From JAIVJM01 sp963816985 (GTDB lineage: Bacteria; Acidobacteriota; Blastocatellia; Pyrinomonadales; Pyrinomonadaceae): DNA of 64,000 bases. Shown here piece after piece: positions 51,791 to 59,104 of the stretch. The DNA lies in NCBI GenBank assembly GCA_963816985.1, contig CAWFMF010000004.1:4402001-4466000 (forward strand), in the 5' to 3' direction. The position numbers and the translations under genes were made by a program. How positions within the stretch are numbered: the first letter of the stretch is position 1; every line of letters begins with the position of its first letter. A model generated the notes under the pieces. The model made no database searches. It was not told the DNA's origin and worked only from the letters and a program-made list of their open reading frames with translations.

Positions 51791-53422
51791 ATGAACCTCA
51801 GTTTTGTAATCCCGGCGACTTCGCCCGACATAAATCTTCAACTGCTCCTGCCGGAGCTGATTGTTTCGGTGGCGGGCCTCGTGACGATGCTCGTGGACGC
51901 CTTCACGCGGCGCACGGGGCGGCGTTGGGCGACCGGGGCCGTCTCGCTCGTCGGGCTCGGCGCGGCGGCGGCGGCGTGCGTCTGGATGTGGGGCTCGGCG
52001 GCGACTCTACCCGCGACCGCCTTTAACGGGATGCTCGTGCTCGACTCGATGCGGCTCTCGTTCACGCTGGTCTTCATCATCATCGCGGCGCTGACCATTC
52101 TGGTCTCGATGGTCTGGGTCGAGCGCGAGCGTCTGCCCGCCGGGGAGTTCCACACGCTGCTCTTGTTCGCCACCGTCGGGATGATGCTGATGGCTTCGGG
52201 CGGCGACTTGGTGATGCTCTTCCTCGGACTCGAAATCCTCTCGATTGCGACCTACGTCATGGCGGGCTTCCGCAAGTCCGACCTGCGCTCGAACGAGTCC
52301 TCGCTCAAATACTTCATCCTCGGCTCGTTCTCCTCGGCCTTTCTGCTCTACGGCATCGCGCTCGTCTACGGGGCGACGGCGCACGAGATTTCCGTCCCGG
52401 CGGCGGCGGGACAGGAGGCGAGCCGCGTCATCATGGCCGGGACGACCAACGTCGGCGAGATAGCCGAACGGCTGAACGACGGGCTCTACCCGCCGCTGCT
52501 CTTCGCCGGGGCGGCGATGATGCTCATCGGCTTCGGCTTCAAGATCGCCACCGCGCCCTTCCACGTCTGGACGCCCGACGTGTACGAAGGAGCGCCGACG
52601 CCCGTCACGGCCTTCATGGCAGCCGGGCCGAAGGCCGCGGGGTTCGCCGCCTTCATGCGCGTCTTCCTCTTCGCCTTCCCCTTCATCGCCGCCACTTCGG
52701 GCTCGGCGCAGACGGGCGCGCAGTTGCACTACGCGTGGCTCTACGGCCTTGAGATACTCGCCATCCTGACGATGACCATCGGCAACGTCGTCGCGCTCGT
52801 GCAGGACAACGTCAAACGGATGCTCGCCTACTCGTCCATCGCGCACGCGGGCTACGCGCTCGTCGGCTTCATCGCGGCGGGCGCGGCGGAGACCGACAAG
52901 CAGCGCGACGACGCCATCGCTTCGGTCATCTTCTACTTGCTCGTCTACTCGGTGATGAACTTAGGCGCGTTCGCCGTCGTCACCCTCGTCGCGCGCTCCG
53001 GCGACCGCCGCACCGACATCGAGGACTACCGGGGCATCGGCTTCCGCGCGCCCGCGCTCTCGCTCACGCTCTCGCTCTTCCTTCTGAGCCTCCTGGGAGT
53101 GCCTTTGACCGCCGGGTTCATGGGCAAGGTGATGGTCTTCGGCGCGGCGCTCGACAACTCCGAGCAGCATCCGGGCCTCGTCTGGCTCGTCGTCGTCGGT
53201 GTCCTAAACACCGCCATTTCGGTATACTATTACCTGCGGCTGATAGTCGTGATGTTCTTCCGCGAACGCACGACCGAGTGGGGCGCGCCGCGCATCCCCG
53301 CGAGCGTCGCGCTCGTTCTGGTCATCACGGTCATCGGGGTGCTCTATCTGGGAATCTTCCCCGGCAGCGTCCTCGACGCCTTCCGCGCGACGCAGGCCGT
53401 GGCGGTGACGGGGTTGCGGTAG
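51791..53422 (+). CDS. nuoN: NADH-quinone oxidoreductase subunit N
   Basis: Third antiporter-like pump subunit (543 residues, about 14 helices), last of the operon. Signatures: LMASGGDLVMLFLGLEILSI with the conserved Glu, RSNESSLKYFILGSFSSAFL, FGFKIATAPFHVWTPDVYEG with the conserved Lys, PTPVTAFMAAGPKAAGFAAF and RMLAYSSIAHAGYALVGFIA. It follows the thioredoxin gene by 51 bp. The 77 bp to the next gene show nothing notable. Confidence 0.97.
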   Translation: MNLSFVIPATSPDINLQLLLPELIVSVAGLVTMLVDAFTRRTGRRWATGAVSLVGLGAAAAACVWMWGSAATLPATAFNGMLVLDSMRLSFTLVFIIIAALTILVSMVWVERERLPAGEFHTLLLFATVGMMLMASGGDLVMLFLGLEILSIATYVMAGFRKSDLRSNESSLKYFILGSFSSAFLLYGIALVYGATAHEISVPAAAGQEASRVIMAGTTNVGEIAERLNDGLYPPLLFAGAAMMLIGFGFKIATAPFHVWTPDVYEGAPTPVTAFMAAGPKAAGFAAFMRVFLFAFPFIAATSGSAQTGAQLHYAWLYGLEILAILTMTIGNVVALVQDNVKRMLAYSSIAHAGYALVGFIAAGAAETDKQRDDAIASVIFYLLVYSVMNLGAFAVVTLVARSGDRRTDIEDYRGIGFRAPALSLTLSLFLLSLLGVPLTAGFMGKVMVFGAALDNSEQHPGLVWLVVVGVLNTAISVYYYLRLIVVMFFRERTTEWGAPRIPASVALVLVITVIGVLYLGIFPGSVLDAFRATQAVAVTGLR

Positions 53423-53499
53423 CGAGTCTGCCGAAGTTAACGACGGGGGCCGAGTTCTTAACTCCATCCCTCACTTTTGAACTTTCCGGTTGAGGGTTG

Positions 53500-54051
53500 A
53501 TGAAAAGCGCAGCCGGGACACAGACGGGCGCGCGTGCTGACGCGGGCCGCGCGGCCCCTTCGGACGCGCTCGTCGCCGAGATTAAAAACCGTCTCGGCGA
53601 CGACTGGCCGCCGCGCTTGTACCGCGAGCGGATTATGCCCCTGCGCACGCGCTCGCACACCGTGCCCGCGCCGAAGAGGGGCGCGGAAGTTGAAGTGCAG
53701 CACACGCTGCTCGGAATCGAGTTGAAAGTCGGACGGCGGCGCATCTCTTGCCCGGACTTGGCGACGGCGCGTTATCTCGCGGTCTTCGCGCGGGCCGGGG
53801 TCGGCAACGTGGCCGTGCCCTACGACATCACAAAAATCTCGCACCTCGCGGACGAGCTTGAGTCGGCGTGGCAGCGGATGTTGCTCCTCGCCGACTTTTT
53901 GACCGAGGGGCGGAGCGCTTCGACCCGGACGCGCGCGCGTTCGGCGACGGCCAAAGCGGCGCGCAGCGAGATTGAAGAGGCGGGGGCCGGAACAGCCGTC
54001 CCGCAGTTTAACCAGAACACGAGTCAGCGCCCGCAGCGGCGCGTCTCTTGA
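53500..54051 (+). CDS. Hypothetical protein upstream of the amidotransferase
   Basis: 183 residues from ATG 53500 (a TTG lies one codon upstream). No signal or membrane segment. The central part (YRERIMPLRTRSHTVPAPKR, VQHTLLGIELKVGRRRISCPD, LATARYLAVFARAGVGNVAV) is well ordered; the ends are Ala/Arg/Thr-rich and probably disordered. I recognise no family. It ends 29 bp before the amidotransferase start, so the two are likely co-transcribed, and possibly with nuoN. Confidence 0.65.
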   Translation: MKSAAGTQTGARADAGRAAPSDALVAEIKNRLGDDWPPRLYRERIMPLRTRSHTVPAPKRGAEVEVQHTLLGIELKVGRRRISCPDLATARYLAVFARAGVGNVAVPYDITKISHLADELESAWQRMLLLADFLTEGRSASTRTRARSATAKAARSEIEEAGAGTAVPQFNQNTSQRPQRRVS

Positions 54052-54080
54052 CGGCGAGCAAGGGGGAATTTAAGCTAACG

Positions 54081-55085
54081 ATGATGCAGATGCCGGAGAC
54101 AATCGTCCAGACGCCGCTCGACCAGCCGGAGCCGCTCCCTTTCCCGTACAACCAGAGCACCTACTGCCGTTACGAGAGGATCGAGCAGCGCATCGAGACC
54201 GTCCGCACCCTCGTCGTCAACACCTTGCTGCATGACGAGCGCGACCTCTCGGACGTGGCGCGGCGCGAGTGGGGCGCGCACGCCGCGTCGAACCTCGCGC
54301 GCGAGCGATACATTTCCGGTCTCGCGCTCAACAACATCGTCGGCAACGTCACCCGGCTCGTGCGCGAGCCCGTGACGCGGCAGGTGCATCTCTCGGAAGT
54401 CACCGAGGCCGCCGCCGAGTTCCGCCCGCAGGCCATCGTCTTGAGCGGCACGCTCTCCGACTTCGACTACTACGACCCGGAGATGCTCAAGCGCTTCGCC
54501 GAGTTCATCCGCACGACCAACATCCCCGTGCTCGGCATCTGCGGCGGACACCAGCTCGTCGGCATCTGCTTCGGCGCGAACTGCGAGACGCTCGACCACA
54601 AGGAGCCGAGCGAGCGGCGCGCCGACCGCGTCTTCGAGTACCAGTACCGCTTCGTCTGGATCACCGACCCGGACGACCCGATCTTTGCGGGCATCAACGA
54701 CGGCGACACAGGACTCTGGCAGGACTACACGACCGAGGGCCGCATCCTGCGCGTCTGGCAGAACCACGGCCTCCAACTCGACCGCGTGCCCGAAGGCTTC
54801 CACCTCCTCGCGACCGCCATCTCGTGCCGCAACCAGATGATGGTCAAACGCTCCGAAGGGCAGCTCGTCTACACCGTCCAGTTCCACCTCGAAAAATCTT
54901 TTCAGGACCTGGACACGAACCACAAGCGACGCGTCAACCCGAACCTCCCGCCCCGCGAGCGCAAGCGCATGCTCCGCGAAGAGGCGAGCAGCCGCACGCG
55001 CTGGGCTCACAAGATCGAGTCGCGCGACGGTCGCGTCCTCTTCGAGAACTTCCTGCGCGAAGCAATCAAGCACTCCGAGCAATAG
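54081..55085 (+). CDS. Class I glutamine amidotransferase
   Basis: A 334-residue protein with a class-I (triad) glutaminase domain. The nucleophile Cys is in VLGICGGHQLVGICFG and the catalytic His-Glu pair in VYTVQFHLEKSF. A 100-residue N-terminal region without a known motif precedes it, and a basic C-terminal tail follows. Such domains release ammonia for transfer onto an acceptor; no synthetase domain is attached, so a partner is expected. Candidates are the ATP-grasp and GCS2-like ligases 1-4 kb away. ATG 54081 was chosen (AGGGGG about 14 bp upstream); a TTG at 54048 overlapping the previous stop is possible. Confidence 0.88.
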   Translation: MMQMPETIVQTPLDQPEPLPFPYNQSTYCRYERIEQRIETVRTLVVNTLLHDERDLSDVARREWGAHAASNLARERYISGLALNNIVGNVTRLVREPVTRQVHLSEVTEAAAEFRPQAIVLSGTLSDFDYYDPEMLKRFAEFIRTTNIPVLGICGGHQLVGICFGANCETLDHKEPSERRADRVFEYQYRFVWITDPDDPIFAGINDGDTGLWQDYTTEGRILRVWQNHGLQLDRVPEGFHLLATAISCRNQMMVKRSEGQLVYTVQFHLEKSFQDLDTNHKRRVNPNLPPRERKRMLREEASSRTRWAHKIESRDGRVLFENFLREAIKHSEQ

Positions 55086-55162
55086 TCAGAACCGCGAGCG
55101 GTCTTTCGGGCGGGTTGACGTTAACGACGGTCAACCCGCTCGCTACCGCTCGCGGTTCTGAC
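55085..55162. repeat. GC-rich inverted-repeat element D
   Basis: Left arm 55085-55119 (begins GTCAGAACCGCGAGCGG) and right arm 55130-55162 (GTCAACCCGCTCGCTACC and on) pair with a few mismatches around a 10-bp spacer. It lies between the amidotransferase stop and the convergent TauE-like gene and could terminate both. Confidence 0.88.
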
Positions 55163-55189
55163 CTTCAGTTCCCTTCCGGCGACTCGTAC

Positions 55190-55933
55190 TCAGGTAAAGA
55201 TTAGCTTCAACCCGGCGATGACAAGCACGACGGCTAAGAGCCGCCGCAGATTCGCGCCCGCGATGCGCTTGCTCCCGTACTCCGCGCCGATAAGTCCGCC
55301 GACTATGGCCGCCGGGGCGAAGACGAGAATCGAACCCGGCAGCACGCCGATGCTCGAAACATTGCCGAGCAAACCCGCCGTTGAATTGACGAGAATAAAC
55401 GCCGCCGACACTCCCGCCGCTTGCCGCGTCTCGGCCCAACCCATCAACAGCAGAAGCGGTGAAAGGAAGATGCCGCCGCCCGTCCCCGTCAACCCCGCAA
55501 GCAGGCCGATGCCCGCGCCGGAGACAAGCGCCGCCCAGAGCGGAACGCGCTTCACTTCGGTTTGCTCCGACGCCTCGTGAGCCACGCGGAAAAGCCTGTA
55601 AGCGGCGCACAGCAGAACCACGCCGACGACTGTTTTGTACCAATGACCGGGCAGCGTAATGTAGCCGCCGACGAAGGCGAAAGGTATTGACGCGGCGGCG
55701 AAGGGCAAAAGCAGCCTCCACGAAAGGCGGCCCGCACGGTAAAACTTTACCGTCGCAATCGTGGCGACGAGGATGTTGAGAGTTAAAGCCGTCGGCTTCA
55801 TCACGGCGGGCGCGACTCCGAAGAGGGCCATCGCCGCCAGATAACCGGACGCGCCCGCGTGCCCAACCGACGAGTAGAGCAGGGCGAGGGCGAAGATGAA
55901 CAGTGCGAGGAGGGCTATGGTTAAGGGCTCCAT
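55190..55933 (-). CDS. TauE/SafE family sulfite exporter-like membrane protein
   Basis: 247 residues with about eight helices in two related halves. Family marks: LYSSVGHAGASGYLAAMALF in repeat 1, AGIGLLAGLTGTGGGIFLSP in repeat 2, and the end RRLLAVVLVIAGLKLIFT. TauE/SafE proteins export sulfite, sulfoacetate or related organic anions; the substrate here is unknown. It is a separate minus-strand gene between two repeat regions. Confidence 0.9.
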   Translation of the reverse strand: MEPLTIALLALFIFALALLYSSVGHAGASGYLAAMALFGVAPAVMKPTALTLNILVATIATVKFYRAGRLSWRLLLPFAAASIPFAFVGGYITLPGHWYKTVVGVVLLCAAYRLFRVAHEASEQTEVKRVPLWAALVSGAGIGLLAGLTGTGGGIFLSPLLLLMGWAETRQAAGVSAAFILVNSTAGLLGNVSSIGVLPGSILVFAPAAIVGGLIGAEYGSKRIAGANLRRLLAVVLVIAGLKLIFT

Positions 55934-55950
55934 ACCAGGTCAGCAGCCTT

Positions 55951-56008
55951 CGGATTCTCTAACGTAAAAAGGAAGCGGGCGGATTCTCTGACGTAAAAAG
56001 AAAGCAGG
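55951..56008. repeat. Tandem 29-bp direct repeat, two copies
   Basis: Copies 55951-55979 and 55980-56008 both begin CGGATTCTCT, contain ACGTAAAAAG and differ at three positions. The A-run of copy 2 supplies the T-tract of the adjoining terminator on the minus strand, and copy 1 repeats it. Confidence 0.85.
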
Positions 56009-56029
56009 GCTCGACGCAGAGCCCCGCTT
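55995..56029 (-). terminator. Intrinsic terminator of the ATP-grasp / PilZ / ligase operon
   Basis: Read on the minus strand: AAGC-G-GGCTC type stem (56029-56019) pairs with 56012-56002 around a 6-base loop, with one mismatch, followed by TCTTTTT. It lies about 38 bp past the ligase stop at 56067. Confidence 0.65.
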
Positions 56030-56066
56030 CCGAATTTCAGACCGCGCCCGCGCGCACGTTCCGACC

Positions 56067-57206
56067 TCAGACGAACTGCCCGCCGACTTTTCCTTCGAGC
56101 GGGACGTTCTCCATCGTCCGCTCCATGAGGAGGTCAACGACGGCGGGGAGGCTGCCGGTCTCGGCGTAGACGCGGAGCTGTTCGTCGGCGGAGGTTCCGC
56201 GTTCGAGGATAGTGTGGATGTGCTCGACCTCTTTGCGCGAGCCGAGGTCGTCGAGCACCTCGTCCACGAATTCGAGGAGTTCGAGTATCAAGTCGCGGAC
56301 GGGGACTTCAGTCTGCTTGCCGAAGTCAATCATCTTGCCGTCGAGCCCGTAGCGCACGGCCCGCCACTTGTTCTCTTGAATCAACGCGCGGCGGTAGAGG
56401 CGGAAGCCGAGGTTCTTTTCGATGAGCTTGTCGAGCTTGGCGACGATGGCCTGAAAGAGCGCGGCGATGGCGATGGTGTCGTCAACGCGCGTCGGGATGT
56501 CGCAGATGCGGAACTCCAAAGTCGGGAAGAAGGGGTGCGGGCGCACGTCCCACCAGATTTTCTTGCCGTCGTCTATGCAGCCCGTCTTGACGAGCAGATC
56601 AACGTAACGCTGGAAGGCGGCGTAGGAGTCGTAGTGGTCCGGGATGTCCGTGCGCGGGAACTTCTTGAAGACCTCGGAGCGGTACGACTTGAGCCCCGTG
56701 TTGAAGCCGAGCCAGAAGGGCGAAGAGGTCGTCAGGGCCAGAACGTGCGGCAGGAAGTAGCGCGCCGCGTTCATGATGTGGATGCCGCGATCCTTGTCGG
56801 GCATCCCGACGTGGACGTGGAGGCCGAAGATGAGCAGGGAGCTGGCGACCATCTGCAACTCTTCGATGAGGACGTTGTAGCGCTTGTCGTCGAAAATCTT
56901 CTGGTCGCGCCAGTGCGAGATGGGGTGCGTCGAGGCGGCGACGATTGCCAAGCCCTTCTTGCGCGCGAGCGAGGCGGTGATGGCCCGGAGGTTCGTGATG
57001 TCGGCCCGCGCCTCCTGAATGTTGTAGCACTTGTCCGTCCCGACCTCGATCATGGACTGAATCATTTCGGGCTTGAACTGCTCGCCCAGGAGCATCTTGC
57101 CCTCGTCCAGAATCTCGGAGACGCGCGAGCGCAGCTCCCGCGTCTGCGGGTCCACAATCTGGAATTCCTCTTCGATGCCGAGCGTGTAGTGTTCAGGCGT
57201 CACCAT
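56067..57206 (-). CDS. Carboxylate-amine ligase, GCS2/YbdK family
   Basis: 379 residues of the glutamate-cysteine ligase 2 family. Active-site blocks: YTLGIEEEFQIVDPQT at the N-terminus (metal-binding Glu), EVGTDKCYNIQEARADI, the region LLIFGLHVHVGMPDKDRGI and WWDVRPHPFFPTLEFRICDI. YbdK has weak glutamate-cysteine ligase activity in vitro; true substrates of many members are unknown. It is the last of three minus-strand genes, 37 bp after the PilZ gene, so a peptide-bond-forming pathway with the ATP-grasp is likely. Confidence 0.92.
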   Translation of the reverse strand: MVTPEHYTLGIEEEFQIVDPQTRELRSRVSEILDEGKMLLGEQFKPEMIQSMIEVGTDKCYNIQEARADITNLRAITASLARKKGLAIVAASTHPISHWRDQKIFDDKRYNVLIEELQMVASSLLIFGLHVHVGMPDKDRGIHIMNAARYFLPHVLALTTSSPFWLGFNTGLKSYRSEVFKKFPRTDIPDHYDSYAAFQRYVDLLVKTGCIDDGKKIWWDVRPHPFFPTLEFRICDIPTRVDDTIAIAALFQAIVAKLDKLIEKNLGFRLYRRALIQENKWRAVRYGLDGKMIDFGKQTEVPVRDLILELLEFVDEVLDDLGSRKEVEHIHTILERGTSADEQLRVYAETGSLPAVVDLLMERTMENVPLEGKVGGQFV

Positions 57207-57243
57207 CGCTACATCCCTCCTCTAGTTGCCTTCACTTGGCCCT

Positions 57244-57570
57244 TCAGCCTTCCGCGAGTTCGCGTTCGAGCGTCGCGCGGTCTTCGTCGGACAGCCCCTG
57301 AAAGTTCACGCCGACGCCGCGACCGGGGTTGCTGTAGATGACCTCGGCGTTGCAAACCACGTCGCGCCCGCCAAGCGGGAGCCGAAGGGTGAGGAGCGCA
57401 CCTTCGGGTATCTCGGCCTGCGTGTTCATGTAGAGCCCGCCGGGGCTGATGTCCTGCGTGCTGGCGACGCCGGTCAGGTCGGCCCCGTCGAAGAACACGT
57501 CAATGATGAGGCGCGAGCGCTCGAAGCGCCGCCGCTCGTCCTGTGGCGTCTCGCTGTTGACAAAGTTCAT
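57244..57570 (-). CDS. PilZ domain protein
   Basis: A single PilZ domain of 108 residues. Both c-di-GMP-binding motifs are present: the Arg cluster DERRRFERSRLIIDV (RxxxR) and TQDISPGGLYM (DxSxxG). The rest is the six-stranded barrel (LTLRLPLGGRDVVCNAEVIY, GVGVNFQGLSDEDRATLE). It should bind c-di-GMP and modulate a partner in trans. It lies 3 bp after the ATP-grasp gene and 37 bp before the ligase, so those enzymes are the obvious candidates. Confidence 0.92.
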   Translation of the reverse strand: MNFVNSETPQDERRRFERSRLIIDVFFDGADLTGVASTQDISPGGLYMNTQAEIPEGALLTLRLPLGGRDVVCNAEVIYSNPGRGVGVNFQGLSDEDRATLERELAEG

Positions 57571-57573
57571 GAC

Positions 57574-58926
57574 TCACTTCTCGCTGATGATGAAGGTCGG
57601 GACCATCCCGCCCCCCGAAGAGACGTTGGCAAGCTCCGTCGAAGAGAGCCGCGTGAAGGCCGAGCCGACCTTGCCGTTGAAGAGCAGAGGGTCGAGGTCA
57701 ACGAGCTGCTCGGCGAAGACGACCGTGCCGTCCTCCTGCAAGGCCGGGAACATCTCGCGCGCCGTGCGGACGCGCTCCTGCACGATGTAATCGCCGTCCG
57801 CGAGCGCGACTTGAATCGCCTCGTCCCAGTCGGACTGTTCGCCGCTCCAACCGATGTAGATGCCGTGCCCGCCGTAGTCGTCGTTCGGCTTCAAAACCAT
57901 CCGCTCGCGGTTCGCGCGGACGAACTCGACCAAGTCAACATGCTCGCCGTTCCGTTCGGTCTTTCCTTCTCTCATGTTCCGCGTCCACGGGACGTGGCGG
58001 GCGACCGTTTCGCGCTCTTCGTCGTTGAAGAGCCCGTCGTAGCGCGCGTCGGTGAGAACTGAGAAGAGCGCCTTCTTGTGAATCATCTTGGAGCGGAAAC
58101 TGTTGACCATGCAGACCGCGCCCGCGCGGTAGGCGTCGAGGAGCGCCGGGTGCTCTTCGATGATGGGCAGGTACTCGTTGACGAGCAAACGCTTGTAGAC
58201 GATGTCTATCTCGGTGCCGAGCGCGCGCAGGCGGCCCCCGTCGAATTCCAGCTCGTCCGGCGAGCAGATGACGGCGGGATACCCGGCGGCGTCGAAGTAT
58301 TCTTTGAAAAGCTCGAACTCCTTCTGCGTCGGCAGACCTTTGAGGTCAACGATGGCGATGGTCGGGTTGCGTTCGGGCGCGCGCCCCAAGTATTCGGCGT
58401 AGGCCGCGAGCAGCGTTTCGAGCATGAGGGGGCGGCCCTCGAAGGTGCGCAAGGTGTAGCGCTCGGCGAAGCGGCGCATCACGGGAAGGCGCGAGAAGAT
58501 GTCGTAGGCGGCGTCGGCGTAAGCAATCCCGGCGGGGCTCTCGCCGTTAAGCTCGACGAAGTTGAAGTCGTCTTCGATGAGGAAGGAGTCGAGCCGCGCG
58601 GTCGGCGAGACGGCGCGGTAGCCGGGGTCAATCCGCACGAGGTCGCGCTCGATCTCCGTAAGGCCGAGTTCGTCCAGCAACGCGGAGTCTTCGACCGCCG
58701 CGTCCTTCACCTTCTGGATGGCGCTCCAAACCGTCTCGCAGATTCGCGTGACGCGCGCGAAGTCGGTCTCGGTGACGAAGTGCGGGCGCAGGTACGGCGA
58801 CAGGCGGCGACCGCCGAAGATGAGTTTGGCGCTCTCCAAGCCTTCGTCGAGCATCTTCCGCGAAGTCTCGGCCAGATCGCCATCGTCCAGCAGTCGGTGA
58901 TAGAACTCAACGGCTTTATGCAGCAT
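57574..58926 (-). CDS. ATP-grasp ligase-like protein (circularly permuted / glutathionylspermidine synthase-like)
   Basis: 450 residues. The middle and C-terminal parts show ATP-grasp features: FVELNGESPAGIAYADAAYD (Glu-Asn metal site), VNSFRSKMIHKKALFSVLTD (nucleotide-binding Lys), MVLKPNDDYGGHGIYIGW (second Lys and Gly-rich loop) and DGDYIVQERVRTAREMFPAL. The order, with the ELNGESP metal motif before the lysines, suggests circular permutation. These enzymes join a carboxylate to an amine via acyl-phosphate. Substrates are unknown. First gene of the ATP-grasp / PilZ / GCS2 operon; upstream lies a perfect GC-rich hairpin. Confidence 0.8.
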   Translation of the reverse strand: MLHKAVEFYHRLLDDGDLAETSRKMLDEGLESAKLIFGGRRLSPYLRPHFVTETDFARVTRICETVWSAIQKVKDAAVEDSALLDELGLTEIERDLVRIDPGYRAVSPTARLDSFLIEDDFNFVELNGESPAGIAYADAAYDIFSRLPVMRRFAERYTLRTFEGRPLMLETLLAAYAEYLGRAPERNPTIAIVDLKGLPTQKEFELFKEYFDAAGYPAVICSPDELEFDGGRLRALGTEIDIVYKRLLVNEYLPIIEEHPALLDAYRAGAVCMVNSFRSKMIHKKALFSVLTDARYDGLFNDEERETVARHVPWTRNMREGKTERNGEHVDLVEFVRANRERMVLKPNDDYGGHGIYIGWSGEQSDWDEAIQVALADGDYIVQERVRTAREMFPALQEDGTVVFAEQLVDLDPLLFNGKVGSAFTRLSSTELANVSSGGGMVPTFIISEK

Positions 58927-59018
58927 GCGCCTTCAGCGTCGAATTATGATTTAAGACAACGAGCGGTGAAATAAGAGTAGCACAGATGCGCCCCGGTTTG
59001 AAAAAGAGCGACGGCCCG

Positions 59019-59096
59019 AAACAGTACCGCGAGCGATAGCGAGCGGGTTGACTGTCGTTAACGTCAACCCGCTCGCTATCGCTCGCGGTACTGTTT
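59019..59096. repeat. GC-rich inverted-repeat element E (perfect)
   Basis: A perfect 34-bp inverted repeat: the left arm (59019-59052) begins AAACAGTACCGCGAGCG, the right arm (59063-59096) is its exact reverse complement, and the spacer is 10 bp. The T-run at the right end on the plus strand and A-run at the left give terminator-like ends in both directions. It lies between the PDZ gene and the ATP-grasp gene. Confidence 0.93.
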
Positions 59097-59104
59097 GAGA
59101 GCCT

